A DNA stretch of 64,000 nt from PALSA-1353 sp050012375 (GCA_050012375.1 JBEKHH010000001.1:124001-188000), one strand, 5' to 3'; shown: positions 26,087-35,345, numbered from the stretch's first letter. The notes: generated by a model not told the origin, from the letters alone. Numbers and translations: made by a program.

Positions 26087-27130
26087 TCAAACGCCCGCCT
26101 GCCCCCCAATCTGCTCCTCGGCGACGCGGAGCACGGCCTCAACCTCCAGCCACGTCATGCAACTGCAATGTGAACAGGTTCGCGAATAACACGGCATGCA
26201 GGGCAACTTCAGCCGAACCACGCTGTCCGCCCGTCCAAACGGCCCAGTGCGGGTCGGATCGGTCGGCCCATACGGCGTCACCAGCGGTATCCCCAGCGCG
26301 GCCGCCACGTGCATGGGTCCGGTGTCATTCCCCACCACCAGCCTGGCCCGCTCCAAGAGCGCCACGATCTGCCGCAGATTCGTTTTCCCCGTCAAATCGA
26401 ACTTGGCGGGAATCCGGCCTGTCAGCTTGGCATCCTCGGCGGCGCCCGCGGCGACGCTTTCCAAGCCAAAGCGCTGTTTCAGCGGAAGAACCAACTCCGC
26501 GAACCGCTCCACCGGCCATTGCTTGGTTGCCCAATTCGTGCCCGGCAAGAGCACGGCGAAATCCGTTCCCACGGGAATCATTTGCTCGATGTGCCGCCGG
26601 TCGTCTTCGTCCACCGCAAAGCAAAACTCCACCGGGCCGTCGGCGCACCCCAGCGCCGCGGTGATCTTCAGGTATCGCTCCACGGCATGGTCATTTTTCC
26701 ACGAGCAATTCACCAAGTCCGTATAAAACAGCGGCGCAAATTCGCGGGCGTTGGAGAATCCCACCCGTCGCGGCGCCCCGCTCGCCGCCGATACCCACGC
26801 GCTGCGGAACAGTCCCTGAAGATCGATGACCAGGTCAAAGTTCCGCCTGCGCAATTGGAGGATAAATCCCCCAAGGTCCCAAAGCGCTGCGGGGTTATGC
26901 CAGCCGTGGCCAAACCGGCCACGCTCGAAAAGGATCGCCTCATCCAAGAGCGGATGTCCCCGCACCAGCTCCGCGAAAGGCGGCGTCACCAGCCAACTCA
27001 ATTGGGCCTCCGGCCAGCGCCGCCGCAATCTTGCCAAGACCGGCAGCGCGTGCACGATGTCCCCGATGGCGCTGGGCTTGATGATCAGCACGCGCCGCGG
27101 CGAAAACGATGGATCGTTCAGCGAAATCAT
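26087..27130 (-). CDS. GT9-family heptosyltransferase-like protein
   Basis: 347 residues from the ATG at 27130, which overlaps the upstream kinase stop by 4 bp; longer in-frame starts up to 27265 would lie inside that gene. Features of LPS heptosyltransferases: VLIIKPSAIGDIVHALPVL at the N-terminus, LLPGTNWATKQWPVERFAEL at the nucleotide-sugar domain, and VGNDTGPMHVAAALGIP, the conserved donor-binding motif. The C-terminus has a Cys-rich stretch (LPCMPCYSRTCSHCSCM). It likely adds heptose to the LPS inner core in the cytoplasm, in line with the neighbouring core kinase. Confidence 0.87.
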   Translation of the reverse strand: MISLNDPSFSPRRVLIIKPSAIGDIVHALPVLARLRRRWPEAQLSWLVTPPFAELVRGHPLLDEAILFERGRFGHGWHNPAALWDLGGFILQLRRRNFDLVIDLQGLFRSAWVSAASGAPRRVGFSNAREFAPLFYTDLVNCSWKNDHAVERYLKITAALGCADGPVEFCFAVDEDDRRHIEQMIPVGTDFAVLLPGTNWATKQWPVERFAELVLPLKQRFGLESVAAGAAEDAKLTGRIPAKFDLTGKTNLRQIVALLERARLVVGNDTGPMHVAAALGIPLVTPYGPTDPTRTGPFGRADSVVRLKLPCMPCYSRTCSHCSCMTWLEVEAVLRVAEEQIGGQAGV

Positions 27131-28596
27131 TTTTCCGCTTCCTGGCGAATCTCCGTCCTGGAAAACGGCGCGTATCCCTGACACAGCGCCAGCGAGTCCT
27201 CCACGGTATATTGCGGATGATCGCGCATGCTGCGGAGCAGCCGCGAAATTCCCAGCGCCGTCCACGGCCGGAAACGAATCCCGTCCACGTCCACGAGCAC
27301 CGGCTGAGAGCCGGTCTTCTCATCTTCCCGCACGATCCAGTTGCTGGCCTTGGCGTCGAAATGCCCCAGCCCAAGCTGATCGATCCCGCGCAGGACCCCG
27401 CCGGTGCGGCGCATCAGCCTATCGCGATCATCGGCGGACATGGCGTCCAAATCCGCCGCCGCCAGCGTCGAACCCGCCACCCGCTCAAAAACAATGACAC
27501 TGTCCGTGATATAACCAAGGGTTCGTTTTTGCATCACGAGCAGCGGCCAGGCCGTCGGGATGTCCCGCGCCGTCAGCGCCCAGGCCTTGTGCCATGCCCG
27601 CCAAGCCCGGCTCCCCCGGCCGATCTCGTTCAGATAACGATACCAATGCCGCTTAAACGGGCGCTTGGCGACGATCTGGATGCGCCTCCCCCCGAGCGTC
27701 ACCTCCCCCGCCAGCACGTCGCCGCTGGCCCCGCGCTTGATGACGGTCAGCTCATCGGCTTCAATCTGCCGCCAAAGCTCGGGCCAGGCCGCTCGCCAAT
27801 CTTCCGCGCCCACACGAAGATCGCTGGCCGGCGCCCAGCGGCGCGGATATTTGTACTGCTTGAAAAAATGCCCGCGCCAGGCCCCGAACTTCAGCAAACC
27901 GAAATAGTCGTTTTCCCCTCGGGTGCGGGCGATGAATTTGCGCCACTGTCGCCGGCTCACCGGATTGTGCCGCGGCATTCGCCCGCCCGGCCCCAGTTCG
28001 TTCCACCCGCGCTGGCGCTCCGTTCGGCTCGCCACTCCGCGCACGCTGTGCGCCAGCTTCATCATGTGATTCAGCTTCAATCCGCCAAACCGTATCGCGT
28101 AGCCATCCAGCAGATAAATTTCCCCGTCGCGCAGCAGCATATTTCCCAGGTGAAGATCATCATGCCCCAGGCGGGCCTTTCCGAGGCGGTGCAGCAGCCG
28201 CAAAACCTTCTGCACCAGGCGATAGCGGTCGGGAATTTCTTCCCCCCTCATGTTGAACTCGGTGAAGTAGCGGTCCAGGGCAACCGCCGGCTCGATGGCT
28301 TCCAGAATCACCGCATCGCCGATTTTTCCGCCGAGTCTGAACCCCACCAATTCCGCGACCGCCCGCGGCGCCGAAACGCCGGCTCGCTGGAGCGCCTGAA
28401 GTCGAAAAAATTCCCGGCGCGCCGGGCTCCCCCGAAACAAACGTTTCAGCCCCATTCCCCGCCTGGGATAGAACTTCAGATAATATCCGCGTCCCTCGAA
28501 GGCGAATCGCCACACCTGGCGATAGCCGCGGTCTTTAACCAGCGTGCCATTTCCCGGCAAATCCCGCAAAAATTTTTCCAGCGCCTGGGGCGACAC
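27127..28596 (-). CDS. Protein with two tandem WaaP/Kdo-kinase-like domains
   Basis: About 489 residues if started at the GTG at 28596; the frame is open to 28782 but that part lies inside the MFS gene. The N-terminal half has a kinase catalytic loop GHDDLHLGNMLL and the metal-binding Asp in LLDGYAI. The C-terminal half has a second, divergent copy: GLGHFDAKASNWIV followed by VDVDGIRF. The family phosphorylates Kdo or heptose in LPS core. Two units in one chain suggest two phosphorylation sites or one regulatory domain. It is translationally coupled to the heptosyltransferase gene. The start is uncertain. Confidence 0.78.
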   Translation of the reverse strand: MSPQALEKFLRDLPGNGTLVKDRGYRQVWRFAFEGRGYYLKFYPRRGMGLKRLFRGSPARREFFRLQALQRAGVSAPRAVAELVGFRLGGKIGDAVILEAIEPAVALDRYFTEFNMRGEEIPDRYRLVQKVLRLLHRLGKARLGHDDLHLGNMLLRDGEIYLLDGYAIRFGGLKLNHMMKLAHSVRGVASRTERQRGWNELGPGGRMPRHNPVSRRQWRKFIARTRGENDYFGLLKFGAWRGHFFKQYKYPRRWAPASDLRVGAEDWRAAWPELWRQIEADELTVIKRGASGDVLAGEVTLGGRRIQIVAKRPFKRHWYRYLNEIGRGSRAWRAWHKAWALTARDIPTAWPLLVMQKRTLGYITDSVIVFERVAGSTLAAADLDAMSADDRDRLMRRTGGVLRGIDQLGLGHFDAKASNWIVREDEKTGSQPVLVDVDGIRFRPWTALGISRLLRSMRDHPQYTVEDSLALCQGYAPFSRTEIRQEAEK

Positions 28597-28637
28597 GTTG
28601 CGGAATTTATAAGCCTGCGGCGCGCATTTGTCTCGCC

Positions 28638-29987
28638 TCAGGACTCCAGCGTCCGCGGCCCATCGGTGATCTGCAAGCCCTCGGCGATCTGGGGCAGAAT
28701 CCCGCGCCGCACGTAAACCGGCCTGATGAATTTGCGAATCCCCGGCAGGACGATCCAGAACCGCGCCGACGCCGCGAGGCAAACCGCGGACATGATGAGC
28801 AGCGTCCGCCGCGCCGCTTGCAGCGGATCGTGCGCGATGTGCGAGGCCATCGCTCCGGCGATGAGCACGCCAAACGGGGTCATTCCCATGAACGACATCG
28901 CGAAGAAGCTCATCACGCGGCCGCGTTTGTCGTCGTCCACGAGCGTTTGCAGGATGGTGTTGGAGGCGGCGAAATTGGTGATCATTCCCCAGCCAGCGAG
29001 GGGAACGATCGCCAGCGAGATCGCCAGCCGGTTGGAAAACGCGAACGCCGCGAGCGCCAGGGCGTAGGTCATGGAGGACATCGCGATCAATCGCCCGAGG
29101 CCCAGGACCGATTTGCGCGAAGCCAGGCGAATCGCGCCGACGAGCGCACCCAATCCCGAGGCCGCGCTGAGGAATCCATAAACCAGGTCGCCGCGGCCGG
29201 CTCCGCCGAAGTGAATGCCAAACAGCGGCATGAGCACCATAATGGCGGGAATGCCCGAGAGGCTGAATAGGGCCATCAGCAGGAGCAATTCACGAGCGGG
29301 CGGAAACCCCACCACGTAACGCAGCCCGTCGTAAAATTCGTGGAAGATGGACTTGGGGTGGCGCGGGGCCCGGGGCTGGATTCGCATCGCGATCAGCGCC
29401 GCGATGACGGCCAGGTAACTGAAGCCGTCGAGGAGAAAGCACCAACCCATACCGACCCAGTGGATGAGCAGGCCCGCCGCCGCGGGGCCGATCAGGCGAG
29501 CGCTGTGCACCATGGTGGAATTCAGGGCGATGGCGTTGGCGAGGTCCTGGCGGTCGGTCACCATCTCGACGAGAAACGCCTGCCGGCCCGGTATGTCGAA
29601 TGCATTGATCAGGCCTTGAAACAGCGCCAAGCCGACGGCCAGCGGGAGATCGATGCGATGCGTCAGGGCGAGCCAGGCCAGGGCGAACGATTGAAGCATC
29701 GAAAGAGTCTGCGTCGTCACCAGCAGCTTTTGACGGTTGATGCGATCGACCCACACGCCCGCGACGGGACCGAGAATGAACAGGGGGATCTGCGAGGCGA
29801 AGAGGACCAGGCTGATGAACATCGCCTTGCGGTGGGGGTCGGTGGTGAGGGTGCTGGCGAGCCAGCCCATCGCCGTGTTGGTGAGGAACGTGCCGATGAC
29901 GGAGATGAGCTGTCCCCCGAAAAAGAGACGGTAATTACGATGCCGCAGCGCCCGAAAAACCTGCCAGCCGTTGCTATCACCGTCCAT
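28638..29987 (-). CDS. MFS transporter, EntS/MFS_3 type
   Basis: 449 residues with twelve hydrophobic segments. The N-terminal half resembles the EntS/MefA exporter group: FRALRHRNYRLFFGGQLIS, then GPVAGVWVDRINRQKLL (the MFS loop 2-3 motif) and FDIPGRQAFLVEMV, all typical of the group. The ATG at 29987 is used; in-frame sequence to 30185 crosses a hairpin and is not protein-like. The substrate is unknown. The downstream kinase gene begins within about 40 bp, so export of a lipid or polysaccharide precursor is conceivable but unsupported. Confidence 0.83.
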   Translation of the reverse strand: MDGDSNGWQVFRALRHRNYRLFFGGQLISVIGTFLTNTAMGWLASTLTTDPHRKAMFISLVLFASQIPLFILGPVAGVWVDRINRQKLLVTTQTLSMLQSFALAWLALTHRIDLPLAVGLALFQGLINAFDIPGRQAFLVEMVTDRQDLANAIALNSTMVHSARLIGPAAAGLLIHWVGMGWCFLLDGFSYLAVIAALIAMRIQPRAPRHPKSIFHEFYDGLRYVVGFPPARELLLLMALFSLSGIPAIMVLMPLFGIHFGGAGRGDLVYGFLSAASGLGALVGAIRLASRKSVLGLGRLIAMSSMTYALALAAFAFSNRLAISLAIVPLAGWGMITNFAASNTILQTLVDDDKRGRVMSFFAMSFMGMTPFGVLIAGAMASHIAHDPLQAARRTLLIMSAVCLAASARFWIVLPGIRKFIRPVYVRRGILPQIAEGLQITDGPRTLES

Positions 29988-30008
29988 TGGATAAATATTC
30001 TCAATTGT

Positions 30009-30034
30009 CCCGGCGTGTAAACACGCCGGGCTTT
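30009..30034. terminator. Strong intergenic hairpin, probable terminator
   Basis: CCCGGCGTG pairs perfectly with CACGCCGGG (30009-30030) around a four-base loop. On the plus strand it is followed by CTTTTGTT; on the minus strand the tail is poor. It separates the 30.06-31.25 kb genes from the MFS gene and may limit read-through between these same-strand genes even though the T-rich side faces the other way. Confidence 0.5.
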
Positions 30035-30058
30035 TGTTCCCCAAAATCAACTCGGCAC

Positions 30059-30961
30059 TCAATGCGGACGCACCAGATACTCCGTCACATACGCGTAGAT
30101 CAGCGAAAAAATGCCGACGATCACGCTCGCCCACAGCGTGATCTTCAGGATTTTGATGCGGTTGGCGATCTCCTTGTCGCGCCACTCGGCCAAGCGCCGG
30201 TCGATTTCGTCCAGCTTCCGGTCGATCCTCGCTTCGATCTCGTCGAGCTTCTGGTTGAGATACTGGTCGGCGCTTTTCTTGATCCGGTTGCTGATTCCCC
30301 CGAAAAGCCCGGATTCCTCGATCTCGTCCTTGATGGAAGTCGGCTTGGCCGATCCGACGGTCCCCGGATTCCCATCGCCGGAGTTGGGGTCCGGGAGGAA
30401 TTTGTAATCCGACGGCGATTCGCTTTCGCCGACGATGGACGCCACCATCGCCCCCAATATCGCCCGCCGCTTGCGATTGAGCCGGCTGAAAACCCCCTCC
30501 TGGCGTTTGAGCCTGCGGACAATCAGCGGAGCCGGATCCTCCTCCGTCGCTTCCACGCCCCTGAGCCGCGCCAAAGCCACCAGCCCCCGATGCGATATCC
30601 CGCCGAATCTCATCGAGCGGATTCGCGCGATTTCCTGGGCGATCTGTTCGTTGCTGGCGCTAACGGTCACGGGCCGGCGGCCCCAGCGCACCACATCGAG
30701 CATGGCCTGCCGGTCCATCCCCGCGATCAGTTGCCGCCGGTCGTGAACGGCGCTGACCAAGATCTGCTGGGTCTTGAATCGCGTGGCATCCAACCCCAGG
30801 CTCTCGGCCAGATTTTCCAGTTCATCCTTCGGCAATTCCGAAATCTGGCGCGTGGGGGCCTGTCCCACGGCGGTTTGCCCCACGGCGGCTTGCGGTGAGG
30901 AGACCACGATCTCCCGCCCCGCGGCGGCGCTGTCATCGGGTTGTGCTAACTCTTCGGCCAT
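30059..30961 (-). CDS. Tail-anchored coiled-coil protein of unknown function
   Basis: 300 residues from the ATG at 30961. The N-terminal ~100 residues include DELENLAESLGLDATRFKTQ, reminiscent of the small helical Rho N-terminal type fold. The C-terminus has a heptad-like stretch (NQKLDEIEARIDRKLDEIDR) and a single membrane segment (ITLWASVIVGIFSLIYAYVT) near the end, so it should be anchored with its bulk in the cytoplasm. The 5' end overlaps the small membrane protein gene upstream by 29 bp. No function is assignable. Confidence 0.65.
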   Translation of the reverse strand: MAEELAQPDDSAAAGREIVVSSPQAAVGQTAVGQAPTRQISELPKDELENLAESLGLDATRFKTQQILVSAVHDRRQLIAGMDRQAMLDVVRWGRRPVTVSASNEQIAQEIARIRSMRFGGISHRGLVALARLRGVEATEEDPAPLIVRRLKRQEGVFSRLNRKRRAILGAMVASIVGESESPSDYKFLPDPNSGDGNPGTVGSAKPTSIKDEIEESGLFGGISNRIKKSADQYLNQKLDEIEARIDRKLDEIDRRLAEWRDKEIANRIKILKITLWASVIVGIFSLIYAYVTEYLVRPH

Positions 30962-31247
30962 CGGAATGAGAATAAGGATCGATCCGCGCCACAAGCTGGT
31001 GCGCGCGGAGCAGCAAAACCATAACCACCATCAGCAAAATGCAAATCAGCGTGTCGCCGCCGAACGCCTTGATCCGAAGCCGCAACCCCTGAAGCATGAT
31101 ATATCGCCGCATCAGGGAGTAATACCGGCCCTGACCGCTGAGATAAACGTACCAGCCGTACAAGGATTGCAGCGTGACGACGGTGGCGTAAATCGAGACT
31201 ACCGTCCCCAGCACGTATCGGAAGAAATCAAAGAAATCGACGTGCAT
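30933..31247 (-). CDS. Small two-helix membrane protein of unknown function
   Basis: 104 residues with a hydrophobic segment near the N-terminus (YVLGTVVSIYATVVTLQSLY) and another near the C-terminus (TLICILLMVVMVLLL), separated by a basic stretch. It overlaps the coiled-coil protein gene, so the two are likely translated together and may interact in the membrane. No family recognised. Confidence 0.6.
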   Translation of the reverse strand: MHVDFFDFFRYVLGTVVSIYATVVTLQSLYGWYVYLSGQGRYYSLMRRYIMLQGLRLRIKAFGGDTLICILLMVVMVLLLRAHQLVARIDPYSHSDGRRVSTTR

Positions 31248-31262
31248 GGCTGGTATAAACGC

Positions 31263-32057
31263 TTAATCGCCGGCGTCGTCCGTCTCGATGACTTTTCCGC
31301 CGAACAGGGCGGTCCCGATTCTGACCATCGTGGCCCCCTCGGCGATGGCCGCCTCGAAATCATGGCTCATCCCCATGCTCAGGTGCCGCAGGGACGCGCC
31401 GCCGATCTTGTGCCACTTCAATTCCTCGAAAATCTCCCGCGCCCGCGCAAAGACGTGGCGAATCTTCTCCTGGGGCGCCTCCAGCGGGGCCATCGTCATC
31501 AAACCGGCCATCTGCAAGCCCGGCATGGAGTCGATCTGCTCGGCCAGATGGACGGCCGCACCCACCGCCACGCCGAATTTGGTCGCCTCCTCCGACGCGT
31601 TGACCTGAAGCAAAACCGGAACCCGCCGGCCGATCTTGGTCGCCAGCACATCCAGTTCCTCCGCCAGGCGCAGGCTGTCCACGCTATGAACCATGTGAAG
31701 GACGGGCAGGGCGGCCTTGGCCTTGTTTCGCTGCAAGTGCCCGATCATGTGCCAGCGGAGTCGCTGCGGAGCGGTCCCGTCACCACGGATCGCGCGCCGT
31801 TGAAAAAATTCATTGAGTTGTGCCGCCCGTTGGGTCAGAACCTGAACCCGGCTTTCCCCCAGATCAGCCACGCCAAGCTGGAGGATTTCCCGAATCTGCT
31901 CCGGCGAGGCGGTCTTGGTCACCGCGATCACGGTGATCTCCCGCGGATCGCGCTTCGCCTTCACCGCCGCCGAAGCGATCCGCTCCTTCAGTTCATCCAG
32001 TTTCTCCGCCAGCGGCGATCGCTTGGCCACGGGTGAGGCTCCTTCCAGAGGAATCAT
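31263..32057 (-). CDS. yggS: YggS-family pyridoxal-phosphate homeostasis protein
   Basis: 264 residues, PLP-binding alanine-racemase-like TIM barrel without racemase activity, known to buffer vitamin B6 and amino-acid pools. Hallmarks: ITVIAVTKTASPEQI with the PLP-binding Lys, DLGESRVQ, RWHMIGHLQRNKAK, and near the end LSMGMSHDFEAAIAEGATMV with RIGTALFG. Length is slightly above the usual ~230 because of an insertion around residues 85-100. It is 16 bp from the small membrane-protein gene downstream, on the same strand. Confidence 0.92.
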   Translation of the reverse strand: MIPLEGASPVAKRSPLAEKLDELKERIASAAVKAKRDPREITVIAVTKTASPEQIREILQLGVADLGESRVQVLTQRAAQLNEFFQRRAIRGDGTAPQRLRWHMIGHLQRNKAKAALPVLHMVHSVDSLRLAEELDVLATKIGRRVPVLLQVNASEEATKFGVAVGAAVHLAEQIDSMPGLQMAGLMTMAPLEAPQEKIRHVFARAREIFEELKWHKIGGASLRHLSMGMSHDFEAAIAEGATMVRIGTALFGGKVIETDDAGD

Positions 32058-32113
32058 ACCGCCGCAGATGATAAAGAGCGACGCCGCAAACGAATATGGG
32101 CTAGTCTGGCGTT

Positions 32114-32701
32114 CTATCCTTCAGGTGTGTCAAGCAGGGACTGGAGCCTCGACGCCAATTCAGGCGCGAAACGCGCCGGCCATGTCGCATCCACAAGGGC
32201 CACGTCGATCAGATCGCGGATATGAACCTTGTCCTTGTCACGAAAGGCCGTCAGCTTGATGCGCACCAGAGCCTCAAGCGACAGCACGCGAAATCGCTCG
32301 GCCGCCTCGGACTCGCTTACGTCGGGATTCGACGCCGGCTCGTGCGGGCGCACTTTCTCGTTGGCAAAGACGATATGGACGGCATCCCTCAATTTGGCCC
32401 CGGGCGCGTCCAGAAAAACTTCCATTCCCGCCGAATGGCGGTGAACGAAGCCCGCTTGCTCCATCGCCCGCTTGGCCGCTTCAAGATCGCGTCGGCGCAG
32501 AAGAATATCCACGTCCTGCGTATTGCGCACCGCCGATTCATCCACGCGCGAAACCCACAGCGCCACGGCGTTGCCGCCGGCAACCGCGTAGGGAATCTTC
32601 GCTCCTTCCAACGCCTCCGCCGCACGCAGAAGCCGCTGGCGAACTTTCTCCACGGCGTTCACCATTCGCTCCAAGGAAAATGGGCCAGGTACGACGGTCA
32701 T
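32114..32701 (-). CDS. Nucleotidyltransferase-fold protein (AbiEii/MNT-like)
   Basis: 195 residues. IPYAVAGGNAVALW followed by NTQDVDILL gives the GG/A ... T-x-D-x-D core of small nucleotidyltransferases. The C-terminal part (LSLEALVRIKLTAFRDKDKV, then HIRDLIDVAL) resembles the helical region of AbiEii-like toxins and hypothetical nucleotidyltransferases. No antitoxin-like or HEPN partner is next to it, so a defence role is not supported by context. It sits between yggS and an SDR gene on the same strand. Confidence 0.72.
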   Translation of the reverse strand: MTVVPGPFSLERMVNAVEKVRQRLLRAAEALEGAKIPYAVAGGNAVALWVSRVDESAVRNTQDVDILLRRRDLEAAKRAMEQAGFVHRHSAGMEVFLDAPGAKLRDAVHIVFANEKVRPHEPASNPDVSESEAAERFRVLSLEALVRIKLTAFRDKDKVHIRDLIDVALVDATWPARFAPELASRLQSLLDTPEG

Positions 32702-32718
32702 GATCGCAACGTATCATC

Positions 32719-33708
32719 TTACCCGCCCAGCGACTGGCGATACCACTGCATCGTCGCATCCAGGCCGGTCGCGAAATCAACGATCGGCTCGTATTCCAGC
32801 ATGCGCCGCGCCACAGTCACATCAGCCTGCGAATGCAACACATCCCCGGCGCGCTGGGGCAGATAAATCGGCGTGAGGTCCGCCCGTGTCAGCCACTGGG
32901 CCATTCGGCCGGCCAGTTCATTGACCGTGATCCGCACCGCGCAAGCGATATTGATGATCGCGCCGTCGAGCCTCTGCGATTGCATGGCGGCCAGAAGATT
33001 GGCGTGCACGGCGTTGTCCACATAGGTGAAATCTCGGGATTGCTCGCCGTCGCCAAAAATGGTCGGCCGCTTGCCCGCCAGCATCGCCTTGGCGAACGCC
33101 GCGATCACCGCCGCATAGGCGCTGTCGGCCCTCTGCCGCGGTCCGAAAATATTGAAATAGCGAAGGCTCACCGTATCGAGGTCCATCCCCGCGCTGTACG
33201 CCGCCGCCATCGCCTCGCCCGCCACCTTCGTCGCCGCATACGGACTCCGCGGCGCCGTCGGCATCGATTCAATCTTCGGCAAAGTTGGGCTGTCGCCGTA
33301 GGCGCTGCTGCTGGCCGCGAACATCACCCGCCGTACCTTCGCCCTCCGCGCCGCCTCCAACACATTCAATGTTCCGGTCGAATTCACCAGTTGATAGCGA
33401 GCCGGTTGTTCCATGCTTTGCGGCACCGATCCCATAGCCGCCTGATGAAACACCAGCTCCCGCCCCTCCGTGCATTTCTGCAAGAGCAAAACTTCCAGAA
33501 TCGATCCGAGAACGAACTCGACATTTCCTGGCAGCGATTTCGGATCGCTCCCCGCGGAAAGATCATCCAGCACGGTTATCTTCGCCCCAAGTTCGTCCAG
33601 CGCCGTGGCCAGATGCGATCCGATAAACCCAGCCCCGCCCGTGATCAGGACAGGGCGGCCCTCGAACGCCGAGCCATGCAGACGCCGCCAATCGGTAATT
33701 CGTGCCAT
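32719..33708 (-). CDS. NAD-dependent SDR epimerase/dehydratase (GalE/WbpP-like)
   Basis: 329 residues of the extended short-chain dehydrogenase family. The NAD-binding motif is LITGGAGFIGSHLA, the catalytic pattern is the Ser in ASSSAYG and SPYAATK (YxxxK), and the substrate domain has FGDGEQSRDFTYVDN. These are typical of UDP-glucose/UDP-GlcNAc 4-epimerases used in polysaccharide synthesis. The ATG at 33708 starts the recognisable protein; in-frame extension upstream overlaps the divergent HAD gene. The exact nucleotide sugar is uncertain. Confidence 0.88.
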   Translation of the reverse strand: MARITDWRRLHGSAFEGRPVLITGGAGFIGSHLATALDELGAKITVLDDLSAGSDPKSLPGNVEFVLGSILEVLLLQKCTEGRELVFHQAAMGSVPQSMEQPARYQLVNSTGTLNVLEAARRAKVRRVMFAASSSAYGDSPTLPKIESMPTAPRSPYAATKVAGEAMAAAYSAGMDLDTVSLRYFNIFGPRQRADSAYAAVIAAFAKAMLAGKRPTIFGDGEQSRDFTYVDNAVHANLLAAMQSQRLDGAIINIACAVRITVNELAGRMAQWLTRADLTPIYLPQRAGDVLHSQADVTVARRMLEYEPIVDFATGLDATMQWYRQSLGG

Positions 33709-33786
33709 TGAAGTGGATCGAAGTATAGATGGAACGGTTGCGGCAGGGTAGTGGATCAGTTTGAATGGTTGGCGTTTAATTATTGC

Positions 33787-34386
33787 ATGAACGATTCCCC
33801 CACAGCGCTGCCCCGTGCCGTCCTCTTCGACATGGACGGGACCCTGACCGAGCCGATGCTGGATTTCCCGCGCATCAAGGCGGAGATGGGGATCGGACCG
33901 GGCCCGATCCTCGAGTCGCTTGCCCAACTGGACGAATCCCGCCGCCCGCTGGCCGAGGCGGTCCTCCTTCGACACGAAAAGACCGCCGCCGAGCAGTCCC
34001 GCTTGAACGATGGCTGCCACGACCTGTTGGCCTGGCTAAGATCCCGGAAGATTGCCATGGCCCTGATCACACGAAACAGCCGGATCAGCGCGGCCACCGT
34101 CACCGCCCGCCACGCCTTGAACTTCGGCGCACTGATCACGCGCGAGGACGGGCCATTCAAGCCCAATCCATTTTCCCTCGCCCTGGCCTGCCGGCGCCTG
34201 GGGGTCAGCCACGAGGAAGCCTGGATGGTGGGGGATGGCCAATATGATGTGGAAGCGGCCCTCGCAGCGCAAATCCGCGCCGTGTGGATCAGTCATGGCA
34301 AGCCCCGGCAGTTTTCCGCCCAGCCCTGGCTCACCGTGGCCAGTCTGGCGGAACTCGCCGAACTGCTGCAAGCGCGGAGATTCTGA
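33787..34386 (+). CDS. HAD-superfamily hydrolase
   Basis: 199 residues with the four HAD motifs: AVLFDMDGTLTEP (nucleophile Asp), LITRNS (Thr/Ser of motif II), the Lys in GPFKPNP and MVGDGQYDVEAA (metal-binding Asp pair). The small cap is of the phosphoglycolate-phosphatase type. The ATG at 33787 is preferred to 33751. The LolA-like gene follows after 11 bp on the same strand. The substrate is unknown. Confidence 0.87.
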   Translation: MNDSPTALPRAVLFDMDGTLTEPMLDFPRIKAEMGIGPGPILESLAQLDESRRPLAEAVLLRHEKTAAEQSRLNDGCHDLLAWLRSRKIAMALITRNSRISAATVTARHALNFGALITREDGPFKPNPFSLALACRRLGVSHEEAWMVGDGQYDVEAALAAQIRAVWISHGKPRQFSAQPWLTVASLAELAELLQARRF

Positions 34387-34397
34387 CCAGGAGCAAC

Positions 34398-35183
34398 ATG
34401 CCAAGATGGACGATCGGATTCGGTTTGACGGTGCAATTGATCGCCGCCGCAACGCTGGCCACATCAGCCATCCCCGCGACCCAGCCTGCGGCACTGTCCA
34501 CCCAATCCACGGCCGACGAGGTCCTCGACGCCCTGGATGCGCGCGGGAGGAGCCTCCAGGATTTCTCCGCTTCCGTCAACTTGACCGACAGCGACAATAG
34601 CACCGGCGATTCCACGATCAATATCGGCCAGGTTGTATTACAGCGCAAAGCCGAGGACGACGCCCGAATCCGCGTGGCCTTCACCCAAAAGCAACTGGGC
34701 AACAAAATTTTCAAGGTCGATCACGAGTACACGTTGGATAACGGCCTGCTCATCGAACGCGATTACCAGGCCAAACACGAAACGCGCCAGCAAATCCTCA
34801 AGCCGGGCCAAAAGCTGGATCTCTTCAAACTCGGAGAAGGCCCATTCCCGTTGCCGCTTGGCCAGAAGAGACAAGACGTATTGCAGTTGTTCGGAGTGCG
34901 GAAGATCGATCCAGCCAAGGACGATCCCCCGGCGAGCGTGCATCTGCAACTGACGCCCAAGCCGCGCACGCAGTTCGCCAGGCAATTCAAGACGATCGAC
35001 ATTTGGGTCGAAACCGCCAGCAAGATGCCGCGAAGGATTCAGACCGTCGACATAAACGAGGTGACGACGCGCACGACGGATTTGACGGACGTAAAGATCA
35101 ACAGCGGGGCGACGGAGCAGGATTTCGCAGAGCCGCCCCTGCCGGAGGGCTGGGACGTGATCGAAGGGCCGTATGGGCAATGA
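34398..35183 (+). CDS. LolA-like outer-membrane lipoprotein carrier protein
   Basis: 261 residues with a signal peptide (LTVQLIAAATLATSAIPA) and the half-barrel of LolA-type periplasmic carriers: DEVLDALDARGRSLQDFSAS at the start, and later HLQLTPKPRTQFARQFKTID and a lysine/threonine-rich strand ending TDLTDVKINSG. Members ferry hydrophobic lipoprotein anchors across the periplasm. An lgt gene is present at 56.3 kb, but no LolCDE is seen. Alternative: a related outer-membrane-lipoprotein-sorting protein with another ligand. Confidence 0.7.
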   Translation: MPRWTIGFGLTVQLIAAATLATSAIPATQPAALSTQSTADEVLDALDARGRSLQDFSASVNLTDSDNSTGDSTINIGQVVLQRKAEDDARIRVAFTQKQLGNKIFKVDHEYTLDNGLLIERDYQAKHETRQQILKPGQKLDLFKLGEGPFPLPLGQKRQDVLQLFGVRKIDPAKDDPPASVHLQLTPKPRTQFARQFKTIDIWVETASKMPRRIQTVDINEVTTRTTDLTDVKINSGATEQDFAEPPLPEGWDVIEGPYGQ

Positions 35184-35297
35184 CCCTTGGACGGATAATT
35201 TTCAGCAGGCTTGCGGCGGACTGCCGGCTTCAATCGAGAGGTCCGGTCATTTTACCCCTTTCGGAATCGCATCAGGCTTTGATGAGCTTGGCGTGAT

Positions 35298-35345
35298 CGC
35301 ATTGATGCGCGTTAGCGCAAGCGCACCGGCCAAGCGCTAATAAAT
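35298..35345. repeat. REP-like hairpin element (GCGTTAGCG / CGCTAATA)
   Basis: The segment GCGCGTTAGCGCAAGCGC followed by GCCAAGCGCTAATA shows the GTTAGC/GCTAA words on opposite strands around short stems, like the hairpin-plus-GCTAAAC elements elsewhere in this window. The rest of 35184-35472 shows no gene; the PEP-CTERM gene follows. Confidence 0.4.

Noticed and set aside
27109..28716. 535-codon plus-strand frame opposite the WaaP-like gene
   Set aside because: Antisense shadow; the minus-strand frame has two kinase-like catalytic loops.
32114..32701. AbiE-type abortive infection system
   Set aside because: Only the nucleotidyltransferase-like protein is present; no antitoxin gene adjoins it.
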